Below are positions 23,880 to 36,342 of a DNA stretch of 64,000 nucleotides, one piece after another (position 1 is the stretch's first letter; every line of letters starts with the position of its first letter). Source of the stretch: Podocnemis expansa. Taxonomy: Eukaryota; Chordata; Testudines; Podocnemididae. The translations under genes and the position numbers were made by a program. Below the pieces are notes generated by a model, which was not told the DNA's origin, searched no databases, and was given only the letters and a program-made list of their open reading frames with translations. Where the stretch lies: positions 48,731,362 through 48,795,361 of the forward strand of contig ML681994.1 of NCBI GenBank assembly GCA_007922195.1, given 5' to 3'.

Positions 23880-24270
23880 CCTGAGGGCTCAGGTCGACCT
23901 ACCAGCATTTACCCCACCCTTCAGCTGCATGCTTACATGGTCACGAGTGAAAATGCACATTAAGTGGGGTTGGAAGTCGGCATCATAACTCCACTCCTAT
24001 AGGAGGCGTAGTGTTCAATGTGACACTAAGAATGCAGGTTTATAGCAATGTGTACCAAATGAGACTTTAATTGACTCTGGAATCTGTCCCAGAATTCCCT
24101 GTTCTTTCAATTCTCTATTCCGTGATATGCTGCTCCTTTGCCACCTCACCAGGAAGCTCCTCCTGCTCCTGCAGACCCAAGAAGGTTTCGTCCCCATTTT
24201 CTGACTGGGCAGCATGTTGTCACTTCAGCAGCATATCAGGTGTGTGGTCTGTGCACTGGTGACCACATGG
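23880..24270. mobile_element. Possible DNA-transposon remnant
   Basis: A stretch beginning near AGGGCTCAGGTCGACCTACC resembles reptile Harbinger-type non-autonomous ends, but no right terminus or target duplication is visible. The boundary is a guess. Confidence 0.25.
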
Positions 24271-25307
24271 TGGGGGCAGAGGCAAGGAGGGGAAATCATA
24301 CTAGGGAACAGGGAAGGGGTTAAAAGGGAGGTGGAGGCATGGCACTGGCGGGGGGGGGGCAGCCATCCAACCACAAGCTATTGGGGGTGGGAGGGCAGTT
24401 TGCAGAGTCTGTCCTCCTGGCTGCATGGTGAGTGTAGAGGCTGGTAAATGCGGGGGCCTGGGGTCTGAGTTGTGAGTGGTGTTTGAGAGCCCAGCTGCCT
24501 GGGATACTCTGCTCCTCAAACTGCCATAGCTGTATACGTTTCCAGGGTGGGGTGTGCACTCCTGGGAACCAGAGCTGTAGGGGGTTAGAGAGGGGTGGAG
24601 GGACTGGGCTAGAAGGGAAACAGGTGAGAGTTGCTGGAGGAGGTAAAGGGGCCAGGACAGGATGGAAAGGGCAAAGGACAACAGGTCCAGCAAGATGCAG
24701 AGAAATGTGACAGCTGGAGCCTCACTGCCCACAGCTCAACAAACAGCCAGGGCATCCAGCAACCCTGACCTGGAAGTAAAAAGGCCCCACAGAGAGCCTT
24801 TCACAGCTGCTTCACCGCCCCCACAGCATGGAAGGAGCAGGACATGGTCCCACAAACTCTCCCCAACTTTTCAGGATGCTGCTGCTGCTGCTACTGCTGA
24901 CAGAGAGGAAGGGGGGAGCAGGACATGTACCCACAGCCCCTACCTTAAGATGCTGCCAATGTTGGGGGGGCACCTATACAAGTATAGCTCTCCAGATGCC
25001 AGAGGCTCCAGTCTCCTGCCCCCATAGTGGCCGGTGGCTAGCCAGGGCCCCACAACATCTTATAGTCCTGGGACCACAAGGATGTTAATCCAGCCCTGCC
25101 CCCAGCACTTTAGGCAGCAGCTGAAAGTACTTTGGGGGGGAACTGCCTTTGCAGGTGATTTCTTTCAGTGGTGGGGGCCACCTGAACCCATTGCCAAGTG
25201 GAGGGGGGCACTTTGGCAGCAAGTGACGTTCTGTGTGTCATGCACAGTTTGGAACTCTCTCAGCCGTGACACAACCCTCCAAAGGTTGAGAATTCCTGGC
25301 CTAGAGC

Positions 25308-25500
25308 AGGGGTCAGCAACCCAAAAGACAAGAGGAGCCATTTTAAAAATAACTTCAATAACCAAGTATTCTAAGAGCCAAATGGGGACAGTCTCCAGGA
25401 AATTGGGGGGGGGGGGGGGCAGACAAGGAGTAGTACATGATGCTTTGCATTCCATTAGCTCATCAAAGAATGTGAAATTTTTTTTGCTTGTTACATGAGA
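25308..25500. mobile_element. hAT-like element, left end
   Basis: It begins CAGGGGTCAGCAACCCAAAA, a hAT terminus of the CAGGGGTC(A/G)GCAACC type. A 15 G run (25405-25419) lies inside. No opposite end is found nearby. Confidence 0.5.
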
Positions 25501-27059
25501 TTCATCGACCTTGGGATGCAACACTCCTGCTGACTGCTTTAGCCTGCTTGTAAAGAAGTGCAAACGGGAGGATGACATTCTCTTAGCTCATGCACTCCTC
25601 TACAGCGATGGAGGTGGACCTCAGAACACGGCAGTTCTCCCTATCCAAGAAACTGCAGTTTGGCATGGAGAACAGAAGATTGGCAGGCACCCAGGATTGT
25701 GAAATCTTGGATCTGCCTGACTCACTGTGGTACCTGGTTGAGCTCCAGGAAGAGCAGCATTCAGACAGGGTCCCCCTATGGATCTTGGAGACCACACCTG
25801 TGGTGTCCAATCCCACCCACCATTGATCAAGTAGGAAAGGGTCAGGGTGCAATATGTGGTTACCTCCACACCATTGTGTGCAGTCAAAGCTTTGAAACAA
25901 ACCCTTTAAGAGACACAATGTCGAGGTCAAAGCCCCCACCTCCTTCCCCAGCCACCAGCCTAGAAATGTGAACACAATAAAGCAATACCTGTTTCAAATG
26001 TGTGTGTTTATGACACAATGCCGTGTGGGTGACAGAAGGGGAGAGGTATAGCAAGCAGTGTGAGTAGGATAGGGAGAGAGTGCGCACAGGGACAGAAGGC
26101 TCAGGCATTACCGCTGCTCAGGGCAAAACCCCACACCCATCACCCTAGACCTCTTGTCCCCTGGCTATAATTGGCTACCAAATAAAGCACCTCCCAACCA
26201 AGTTCATCCTCACACCCACACACCCCCATCACACTCACCTGCTGGCAGGGTCCACCTAGTCTGCCCCCCACACACATGCCCACTGACCCTGGGCCAAATC
26301 CCTGGCCTGCTCACGGAGGACCCTGTGCAATCCACACCCCCCATAGCCGGATCCCACCAAGAGGACCCTGCTGTGCAACCTCCCCTCACCCAGCTCTGGG
26401 TCCTCCCTTTACTACTGTGGGCCTCTCACCTGCATCTGGCTCAGGGCTCCCCTCCTCCCTAACTCTGGGACCCACCCCCCCGCCACCAGGGACCCTGCAG
26501 CCCACACGCAGCTTTGAGCTCCCACCCCCAGGGCCCTTCACCTGCTGGTACCCCAGCTATTTCCATCCCTGTTGGGGACATTCTGCCTGGCCAGAGAGGA
26601 AGGGGTCAAAATTTTCTCTGCCTTGGTGAAGTGATGCATCCGCAAGGGCTGGCAGCTCTTCTACTCTTACTGGGAGATCAGTTTGGGGCAGCAGAGATAG
26701 GCTGCGGAGCCGAATCACTGGAACAGGCAGCAGCTCCGGGACTTGATAAGAGCCCTTGACTGGCTAGATCCAGCCTCCCTGGCCCGGTAATTTGACATCT
26801 GTGCATAGAATAAGCCTAGATATGTTTGAAACACAGTCAGTAATGCTGTGGAGGAGCTGAGCAGGCTTCGTCCCTGAAGCAGAGATACATAGTAGGAAAA
26901 GCACTACCTGTTTCTCTGTGAGAAGGGCAGTAGAGGCGGCATTGTGTCATGGGAGGACAGCCGACTTCCCACAAGCCCCAGCACTTCATTGCACTATCAG
27001 ACACTTATCCATAACACAACACTTCTAAAGTGGAAGTAACAGACAGCAGTGTGGACGCA

Positions 27060-28580
27060 AGACGTTGGAGCACGGAGTAAGGTTTGGTCGTTCCCCTTCG
27101 GTTTTATTTAGACTTCAGTGTTGACATTAGATGGGACCCAAACATAGATGTACCCTCAGTTCAGGTACATAACTCTTCACATATTTCTGAATGTACATCG
27201 CAGTGTAGCACAGACTTACAGAAGAGACCTTACATGACCCCTTTGATGACTCCATAGGGCCCCTATACCCCTATGTACCTTGTGCCCTTGCCAGCATCAA
27301 GAGGGCCTGTAGTCACATTTGCAGTTTTGGAGTCCAGGAGAGCACCAATAAAGTCCATGGTTTGGGACTGAGTCAACTGAGATTTCTTTAGGTTGGTTTT
27401 CAGTCCTAAATCTGAAAACAGGCACAGAATCAATCTTACAGAGCTGGAAACATGACGGACTGATTTACTTGCCTCAGATTAACCAACTGTCAAGATACAG
27501 GCACTCCAATTCCCAGATAATATAAATAAGCAGTGACCACAGTCAGGCACTTTGTAAAAATTCAAAGTGACCAAACACAAAAATCTTGAACTGATAATAT
27601 CCCTTCAGCACTGCAAATCAGAGAAAATTTCAACGTGATAAGTGCATTAACACATGAAAACAAGCATCTTGCAAGTTGAGGGTACTATTCCATAAGCCCT
27701 AATGAGGGTATGATGGATCCCAAGCACTATGTGAAACTTGCAATTGGTCTTACAACTAGAGCCCTGTGCAGATACCCAACTGTGGAATAACATCCACCCC
27801 AATGAGCTTACCTCCAAATACTATCCATAGCCTAGTCCTGTGCACCTGCAGCTCGGGTGTCTCCAAGCAACTGTTTGGAAGCCAACCTGGCTGAGCATCC
27901 ACCCTTTATCAGTTGTTCCAAGGACAACCTCTCCAGGTAGCTGCCCAACAGCTGATCAGCAGCAGGAAGGGGAGAGCCACAGAACAGCAGAATGATTGGT
28001 GGCTGGCAGGGGAGCCATACAAAACAGCTGATCAGTGAAGATCCCTTGCCAGCTGCTGATTAGTTAGTTTTGCACACAGGACTCTCCTGCAGATTGGTAA
28101 GGGAACCCACATAACAGCTGATTGGTAGCCATTTCAAAAGGCAGAAAAACAGATTCTAAGGCCATGAGATGCAGACATCTACTTCCTCTCCTTGAGATCC
28201 ACATCCACTCTATCATCCCCACCTAAAAACTCTTCAGATACAAAACAAGTATTCGTGGATTTGCAGGATTCTGAATGTAACTGTAGAGGGGCTTGAGTGC
28301 TAGCACAGATCACCACACTCCCTTTTTCTTTGGTATCAGAAAGTAAGCAAAGTAAGTCTTTTCCTCTGAAGACAGGTGGTGCCAACCCTCTGGCACTCAG
28401 CTCCCAAAGAAATTGTCTCTCCTGGTGCATAAAATCTGCATGAATTGGTTCCTGCAGAGAGATGAGGAGGGTGTGAGGCATATGCTATTGTAGAGCATGA
28501 CCTTACTGAATGACCTGCAAGACTTAACAATTGGTATTATTATGGTCCAAGCATCCTTGAAGAAAGAGAGGAGGGAACCA
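27060..28580 (-). pseudogene. DIRS retrotransposon remnant, reverse transcriptase region
   Basis: Minus-strand frames at 28481-28179 give HADFMHQERQFL, APPVFRGK and, one frame over, TYFAYFLIPKKKG, the start of DIRS reverse transcriptase (..KGxYSxYFLxPKKxGG). Further on (27700-27560) come WNSTLNLQDACFHVLMHLSR and YYQFKIFVFGH, matching D(L)xDAYFH..I and YQF.VLPFGL. At about 27512-27480 the YLDD catalytic box reads YLDS. About 400 bp between the two parts (27768-28165) look like an inserted element. Many frameshifts and stops make it inactive. Confidence 0.6.
27768..28165. mobile_element. Insertion within DIRS reverse transcriptase, MITE-like left end
   Basis: It separates two neighbouring blocks of the DIRS reverse transcriptase. 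It opens with TAGAGCCCTGTGCAGATACC, close to the terminus of the dimeric MITE at 22471 (TAGAGCCCTGCA). A right end is not certain; TTTTGCACACAGGACTCTCC at about 28068-28087 is partly complementary. Confidence 0.4.
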
Positions 28581-29329
28581 AGAAAGGGGCAAGGGAAGGG
28601 ATACAGATTGATTCTCTATCCTCCTTGTTATTGTAGTAGATCAACATCTGACTGGAATCTCAGATTTTTCAGTTAAGAACAGAGCCCCAGTCCATGTTTC
28701 TTGGACCTCAATGTGCCCTACTTAAAAAGCATACTCAGGGGCATGAGTTTCCCCTGAACAAAGAAGAGAGAGAGAGACTATGGTTGCGTCCATCCATGAG
28801 CAGTATGACTTTTTTCAAAAGAGACCATACCTTGAAGCCTGGTAAGTGGGGCCCAAGCATGAAGTTGACTAGCCCAGGATTTGAAACCTGAAACTGAAAG
28901 TAACTGACTAGCCTCACAGACTGTTATGAAAGAGAAAACTTTTTTTTAAAGAGTTGGTAGCTAATGACAAGGTAATTAATAATGAAATTAAAAGAATAAT
29001 AATTTTAATAGTAACTAACTAACTGAATAAGGACACGAAGTCATCCTCACTCACTAACCAAGCCCAGTTAGAAGAAAACTGCTCCCTTGATGCCTGAGCA
29101 TGTGGACACAAAGGATGCATGCATGAGCCCTACAGGATACTGCTATTTGAACTTCCTGTGCAAGAGGAGTGGACACACATTAAGTAGGAGCCAGTAGCAC
29201 TGGAGTAAGCAACTATGGTTATGAAAACTTTGTGGCTTCTAGAGAGATCTATATTGAATGGCAAATATTCTACCAGCCATTATTACAACCCACCTTCCCC
29301 AAAAGGTCAGGGTATATTATTAAAACAGG

Positions 29330-31430
29330 AAGAAATGAAGGTTATTCACTTGTAACCATAGGTCAGGATGTACTCTGAATATTCCCACTCATGAGATGTG
29401 ATGATGGCACACCTCTCCCACTGAAATCTTTTGATAGGAGTACCTGCAACCACTCTTGCCCCTTTCTTCAATGACCATGAATGTTCTGAATAAGAATAAT
29501 CTTAGTTTCTTCTCTGAGTACCCACTGCACATTCCCACTCACGGATTAACTTGACAAGCAGTACTTCCTGTTGGGAAAGTGGGACATGGAACCTTAATTA
29601 GAGACAGATGGAAGTACGGCTTTGCCACCTTGGGCACACAATTGCAACTGTCTATATGGAGACTCAGCATGCAGGAAACCAAAAAATCTGCTACACACTA
29701 GGTTGTCATCTACTACATGTCCATGCAGACCCTGTTACCATGCACTGAAACTTCCTTATGGTGTTTTCAAAATGCGCTAAAGAATTTTTAGCATATGGTA
29801 GCAGGGTCAAAATGGGCAGTTAGTGTGCCGTACGTTTACACCCTAATTTTTAATGCATTACGTCTCAGATGGAGACAAACCTTAAGTCCAAATAGCAGAG
29901 TGAGTGAGTGTGAGTGTGAGTGTGTGTGTGAGTGGAGCTCCACTTTGCCATGCACCAGATTTCTACAAGTGTAACCTGTCTTAAGCTTATCATTGAGGTT
30001 GCCTTGGGCCTAGTGGAATGAAACCTAAATCCTTCAAGGATAAAAACAGATGTTAATATGTAAGCTGCTTATGCATACAACTATTTTAATATGTCTAAAA
30101 GGAGATTGTTTAATCTTTATCAGAACAAAACGTGACAAGATTAAGACTTTCTGAATTATTTAGTCCCATTCAAATAAACTTATGCCCTTTCTGCATTTAA
30201 AGTATGTAGCCTATTTTCACTTGCATGTCCATGCAACCTTACGGAAGAAGGAAGGGAGACTACCGGCAGATTAGTTGATCGATCCACGTGAAATTCACTT
30301 AATACTTTAGGTGGGAACCTGGGATGAGAACATGGCACAACCTTATCTTTATCCAATACAATAAACGGCAGGCCAGCCACAAGGGCCCACAGGAAAGCTT
30401 CTCTAAAATTGGAAGTATAATTTTGTTTCTGGATGCAGAACCAAGAATGTCAAAGATGTGGCAAGAAGCAGCTTCTCTATCATTATGAAAGGAATTTTCA
30501 GAGTGTTTGCCACTCTGCCAACTAATTCATGAAATACTGTACCCTTTAATGAAGACAATTCCCGCATTCTTGTCCAGGGAGCTCAGAAGCACCCCAAGTT
30601 CATCCTCTTCTGAGAGAATGCCTGATGCAATTGTTGGGGATCGCGCTCTTTACCTATGAATTGCAAACAGATCCATGAATTTTGGATCCAATGAATGAAA
30701 ACCTTCTAAAGCTCTCAGAAAAGAAATATTCCTTCTCTAATGAGTATACTATATCATTCTTGGTAATGCCCGGGAGAGAACTAATAGGCCCACCTAACTC
30801 GTGGCAGCAAAGGAGTGTGTCAATTCAGCCAGTAGTCTGTCAAATAGCTCCTCTGTCCTTCACTTCCCAGGAGCTGAAGTGGTAGTACATGGATCTGAAG
30901 AAGCGCCTCCATCCTATGTGTTTTCAATCAGTCCTCTCCAGATCCAAAATAAGACAGAGCTAATGATTCATACAGTGGCTTTCAGCAACCATTGTTATGG
31001 GAGATAATTTGAGCTTGCTCAACAAAGCCTGATCTGTGGGAACACAGTATTAACTTCCTGCTACAGTACACGTTCAGGATTCTCCTTTCCCAGTTTAGGA
31101 TCCAAAGGTCTGGGATTCAAAGACAGCGGAGTCTCTGGTTTCTCCAAGTACCTTTTGGACCATTCTTACAAACTGAATCCTTTCCCTGAACCTAAGTCCT
31201 GTATTTGAGGGAGACTGCTCCTACAAAATGGCTCTGCTTGCACAGGCCATCACCAATAGGGTCTCTCTGCTTTTCAACTTCAGGTACAAAGACTAGAGAT
31301 CCTTGTTAGGTACCAAAGGATTCGTGGTGTTTGGAACCAAAGAAAGTTGACATCTCTTGAAGTGAGGCCTCTTGGCTTTCAGACCCAGCATCTGATCCCA
31401 GTGACAGAATTGAAGTTCCACTGATTAACA
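29330..31430 (-). pseudogene. DIRS remnant: gag-like part joined to tyrosine recombinase
   Basis: Minus-strand 30380-30180 reads HPRFPPKVLSEFHVDRSTNL and later LHTLNAERA; continuing to about 30080 gives YLNGTK and FRKS in shifted frames. These are the N-terminal core-binding blocks of vertebrate DIRS tyrosine recombinases (KV.SEFH.NQ, LH.LDVRRAL.FY..RTK.FRKS). Sequence upstream (31430-30400) has gag-like pieces such as FHELVGRVANTLKIP. Reverse transcriptase and RNase H appear deleted. The stretch from 29960 to 29330 would be the 3' noncoding end. Confidence 0.5.
29899..29934. repeat. (GAGT/GTGT)n simple repeat
   Basis: An imperfect GTGAGTGAGTGTGAGTGTGA type tract within DIRS-derived sequence. 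Confidence 0.85.
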
Positions 31431-32550
31431 ACTAAACAGCCAGTGCTTTAGAAACTAAACCTAATCCTAAAACTCTAAACTATTTATAATCTAAATCAAA
31501 AACATATGATAAAAATGTAACAAAAAGCACTGTTCAATAACAGGATCTGGGTTGTGGTCCTCAAGCGGGTCTTAATCCATCAGTTGCAGTAACCGGAAGA
31601 AATACATTAGCCACAGCGCCACGTCCCCTTTTACAGCCTCACTCTCTAACATACTTTACTCGAGGTACAATCTGAACTGGTGAACAGCCGCATCCCCTCA
31701 GCTCTTCAATGCGTGATACCTTTCACATTGCTTTACTGTGAGAGTTATCACTCCTGGTCTGCTCTCCCATAGTCTCCAAAGCATGTAAATTACACCCAGC
31801 TATAGGGCAAGAGTACTACTAGCCAGCCACTGTTGAATCGCACTGCAGAGCAACACCAGCAAATCCCCAGTTCGTCTTTTTCCCCAGAAATGTTCATTTT
31901 GTACTTCCAGCACTTTCCCAAACACCACAAGTTCACAAAAAGTCAGTCAATTTTATTAACTGAAAAAGATATGCACAAATCCTGTTATCCCAAATGGAGC
32001 TTCCAAAACATTTCAATCCAAAGACATTGGTCTAGATACAACAATGAAACAAATTTATCAACTAGAAAGATAGATTTTAAGGGATTACAACTAATGAAGG
32101 ACAGATGTCAGAATTGCCCAGAAGAAAATAAAAGTAAGCTTTAGTTAATACCTAACTTCACAAGCTAGAGTTAAAATTTAACATGCTAGAGTGAATTCAA
32201 GGTAAAGGTCTCTCTCTCAGCATGTTTTAGCATGTTACTGGTTGAGTCTTTCAGTTAAGATCCCTCCCCAGTCCAAAGCTATCTCCTTATTCTTTACGTG
32301 CTGTGAATGCTATCAGTAGACAGAAAAGAGGACCCAACTGGAATGTGTCTTTTCTCCTCTTTATAACTTCTCTTCTTTGACAATTATCTCCAGTTGAGAT
32401 TCACAAGATAGTTGATCTGTGTGGATATGAAGCCCCCAGCTGTTTCTCTGTCAAGATGGAAACCTTACCCACATCCTGCCAAAAAACAGCCACTTAACCG
32501 GGTGAAAATGTATCTGATTTTGCTGACACCTGGAACACATCTAGCAATAC

Positions 32551-33026
32551 TGTCGCAAGCAGGCTCGGGACAGGTTTGAGGATTCCGCGCAAGAAGCAAC
32601 ACCTGAGTCAGGAGTGCAGACCACAACTTTATTAAAGATACAGCCAAATTAAACCCTGTCCTGCGGTGAGTGGCTACACTGCCACCTTAGGGTGAGTGGC
32701 CCGAGACCCCAACTCACGGCGTCTTCAGACCCGAGAGAGACTCCCACCCCTCCTTCCTAGGGAATTTCCTTTTATACCCAGACACAAACAAGTTAACATT
32801 GCCTAACAGCAAAAGCTGAAGTAAAGGACAAAGAGGAAAAAAAAAAAAAAAAAGAGCTAGACAGTTTAAATCCCGGGGGGAGTTGCCGCTTGTATGTGTG
32901 GTGACATCCTCTTTTCCAGAGGAGGCTGGGAATTGCAGTTTCTAGCTAATAGCCCAGCATAGCTATGAGTTGGTTTAGGCTCTCGGGGCCTACCATCTCC
33001 CGGCCACCCTAAACTAACACGTGGCA
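32551..33026 (-). mobile_element. Solo LTR of an endogenous retrovirus-like element
   Basis: Read on the minus strand, the 476 bp run from TGCCACGTGTTAG to ..CTTGCGACA, so it has TG..CA ends. A TATA box (GGGTATAAAAGG, minus strand, plus positions about 32769-32780) and a polyadenylation signal AATAAA (plus 32628-32633) lie in promoter-R-U5 order about 140 bp apart. There is no internal viral coding sequence. The flanks (..ATAC and ATGT..) do not give a convincing target duplication. Its signals are in the same orientation as ZDHHC17. Confidence 0.65.
32837..32854. repeat. Poly-A tract inside the solo LTR
   Basis: A run of about 18 A on the plus strand within the LTR. Confidence 0.8.
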
Positions 33027-33754
33027 ATGTCTTTCGGTAGGTGACCACTACAAATACCATACAGAGGAATCTTATAACTTTACATGCAATGTTGTCACTG
33101 TGTATTTTGCCAGGATAACCATGAAGTATGAGTTTTCCAATGATATCTCAAGGCACATTTTGTATGACATTTACCATAACCTTGTGAAAGAGGTGAACAT
33201 AAGGGTACAGACTGTCACACCCACACTACATTCAGGAGCAGCAAGAAGAGAAGATGCAATTGCAGTCCAAATGGCACTGCTATAACATCAGAGCAGCACT
33301 AGTGGCACATGCTACTAGTGGAAATATGCTGAGAACACTCAAGAAAAAAATGCATTAGTTTAGATGTAATTATGCCTTCCCATATTTTTACTGACAGAGA
33401 TAAAAAGGGAGCTGGAAGGCAGCAATATTCTGTTAATGGAGTTTGCCATACTAAACTATACTAATGGGCCACATATTTAGTATCATGTCTTAGTGACCAG
33501 CAACAGCCAGATGTCTGAATCAGTAGGTTTGGGGGTTTGTTTGTTTCTGTCCAAGTTATAAATCACGTACTCAAGGTCAGACTTTTTCTTGCTGGTGCTA
33601 CTTTCATTTTGCCTCTGTGTGCATCCAGTTTGTCCAATGAATGAAGCCTGTGATGTTGTAATTAAAGACTGTATCATAATGCATACAGACAAGGAGGATA
33701 GAATTAATATTGTGGGGGTAAACTGTAGAATCTGACATGTGTTTGCACCTGATG

Positions 33755-34065
33755 ACATTGCTTTTCCCTGCTGCTCCTCCCCTCCCAGCTCTTACCACGC
33801 TGCTTTTCCCTGCTGGCTCTCAAAATGCTGCCCCTCCCCCAGCTCTGACCACACTGCTTTTTTCTGCTGGCTCTCACCATGCTGCTTCTCCCCTGCCGGC
33901 TCTCACCATGCTGCCGCCACCTCTCTGCCGACCCCGACAATTGCAAATTTCTCGCCCCTGGCTCCCGCCATGCCACCCTTCCCTGCCGTGCTCTCCCGGG
34001 AGCTGCATTTTTTCTTTAAAGAGCTGCATGCGGCTCGCGAGCCGCCGTTTGGCCACACCTGATAT
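33755..34065. mobile_element. hAT-like element end with internal minisatellite
   Basis: Units of roughly 27-31 bp built on CTGGCTCTCACCATGCTGCT are repeated about five times with decay, followed by GAGCTGCATGCGGCTCGCGA then GCCGCCGTTTGGCC. The latter is the GAGC(T)GCATGCGGCTC end shared by the family seen at 25308. ORFs on both strands here are repeat artefacts. Confidence 0.5.
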
Positions 34066-36342
34066 ATTTCCTTATTGTGAATATAAGAAATATTATTTAC
34101 TCTCATAGCTTTACTTTTAAAACAAAACAAAGGTAAGGTTATGCTTTAACTTTCTTATGTTAACATGCCACTTTTGATGACAAAATTTCTTCATATTACA
34201 ACTTAAAATGACAGATTCCAGAGTTATGGTTTGAGGGGACAGGGTAAGACTTTTCATGCAACCACAAAAATCTACATAACACCCACTTACAGGGTTGCAC
34301 TAAGTCCCCAGACTGCAAATTTCTTCTATTTACAGGAACAGGCCTAACTTTCTGGTTATTACAGGGAAGTACCAGCTCCGTCGCAGCTGAGGTTGGGATG
34401 CTCTGAGGAGAGGGTTTGAGGGCTCAGATCAGTAGACAAGTATAAGGCTGGAGTGGTGCCATGGAAGCAAGGAGCAGGAAGGAGACAAATTAACAGTAAT
34501 GGTGCCTGTCAGCTCCATAACCTCTCCTATGTGTGCAATGATTTGGGAGAGGGAAGGAAACAGTCCCTGCATCATTGACTGACTAAACCTCTTTCCCAGC
34601 CTGCCATATGAGAGATGCGATCTAGAGATCCTTGGTCCTTTGGAGTGGGGGCTGTGGGGGGGACTCAACCCCTCTCCTCTCCCACCAGTGCATGAACTGG
34701 ACATCTGTCCCTGTTGGTGTAGTCCGAGCTCTCTTCCTCCCCTCTTCTCCACCCTCTGGTGGGCAAATGGATTTGGGAGATATGACGAGGAGGAAGTCCT
34801 GTCAGTCTAAAGGTCTGAGCCCTTCTATGCCTGAGTCTGGACGATCCCATCCCTCTTGAGTGGATCTGATCTGATTTCCTCTCCCCTGCCTCCAATGTAA
34901 GCTGGTATCAGGGGAAGCCCCATCTACTGACCCAATCATATCTTATTTCTGTTCAATGACCAATAATAATGGCCAAGACTTATTAAAATTTATGCCCCAG
35001 AAAATGTAAGTTTCCCTCTTTAAATAAAGAAAATAGGCAACGAAGGTTCCCATGTCCACTTCAAAAAATCAGTGTTCACACAGAATTAAATGCAGGCTGG
35101 CTATAGTTCACTAAAGAAATAACTCGAGCTACATCTACTACAGCACCTGCAACTGAGCTTTTATAACACCTGTAAAGGAGAAACTCTACACCTATAGGAA
35201 AGCTTTCTTCACTCAGCTTAATAACTCCTGCCTGCATGAGATGTGGTAACTATGCTGGCAGGAGACACTCTTCCATCAACATAACAATGTCTGCACCAGC
35301 TCTCAGGTCAGTATAACTTATGATGGTCAGTGGTAAAAGCGGCCTAAGTTATGCTGCAGTAACCTGTCCAGTAGACAAAGGCTCTGTCACATACAACGGC
35401 AGACAAGCAACGTTTCGGTCCAATTCCAGTGTCAGCTGAAGCAAAAGTGAGATTCTCTTTACTGGGTTGCAGAAAGGATGCTGCTTTGCAGTCACATACA
35501 GACCCCCCCAAAAAACCCCAACGAACCACAACAGTTCTTCAAGCCAGACACAAAGAAGAATCACTGCTCCAGAAACTCAAGGTACTGTCATATTTTTTTT
35601 TCATATCACTCATGACAACTCCATACCACACTGCATCAACATGGATATTTTAGCTATTAGAGTCAGCACCTATCTACAGAAGGAACCACCAGTCTCCACT
35701 TCCACTTCCTGTATGGTGCATGAAGTGAGGAATTGCTTCATCTCAGAGAGAATCTGGGAGATCTATGTAATTTAGCACTTGTATAAAAGATACTTACTCC
35801 AAGGCAGTATTAGTATAGTCACAATGATTAATTAGTACTATAATACTTGGAAACTCATTTACAGTTTAATGGCAGCATTGAAATTGTAAATTTAGAGGTA
35901 ATCAGGAGAATCAAATTTATGTACTCTAACAGTGCTCCAACGATCTTAACACCTAAAAATCACATAAGGATTTTGTAACTGTGTAAACCAGCCTAATAAC
36001 TCGTTTTCACTTTGAAACATAAGGGACACCATAAAGAAAAATTTATCGCAAAAAGCATTTAATCACTTCTCTATCATCCACCCCTTCATCCATCAACACA
36101 CTGAATAAATACTTCTGTATATTTTGAGACCGTGGGCACAAATTTACCACAACAGCATTTTTTAATTCAATTTTCAAATCATGGACTATAATCTATCAAC
36201 CCAGGACTGCTGTTTCCAAGGAAACAAAAAAGTAAATTACTCATTCACAGTTCATATAACTAAAATAAAGAGGCTTTTATTTTACTGTCATTTTGCTAGC
36301 AGAGATATTGACAAATTTAAAACAGAAAAGAAATACACTTAC

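Larger units (their letters stand above)
31640..33240. repeat. Unidentified dispersed repeat, copy 2 (split by a solo LTR)
   Basis: It shares ordered segments with 15020-15895: TTTTATTAACTGAAAAAGAT near 31950, TTTTAAGGGATTACAA near 32070, and on the far side of the LTR ATAACTTTACATGCAATGTT then GTCAC. Both copies have the same orientation. I cannot name the family. The solo LTR at 32551-33026 is inserted into it. Confidence 0.45.
10644..36342 (-). other. ZDHHC17: ZDHHC17 intron between exons at 36343 and 10643
   Basis: The intron is about 25.7 kb and densely packed with mobile-element remnants listed separately. Parts I cannot assign are 10.65-11.35 kb (unique), 13.4-13.8 kb (perhaps a DNA-transposon remnant with GTGTCTACACT), 23.9-25.3 kb (a DNA-transposon-like stretch, then a G-rich block), 25.5-27.0 kb (GC-rich, C-tract rich, no domain recognised) and 34.1-36.3 kb (mostly unique, with a possible transposon remnant at 35.1-35.36 kb). 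Confidence 0.8.

Noticed and set aside
33704..34130. Proline- and histidine-rich ORFs of 60-123 codons on both strands
   Set aside because: They come from a degenerate minisatellite inside a hAT-like element; the periodicity follows the DNA repeat.
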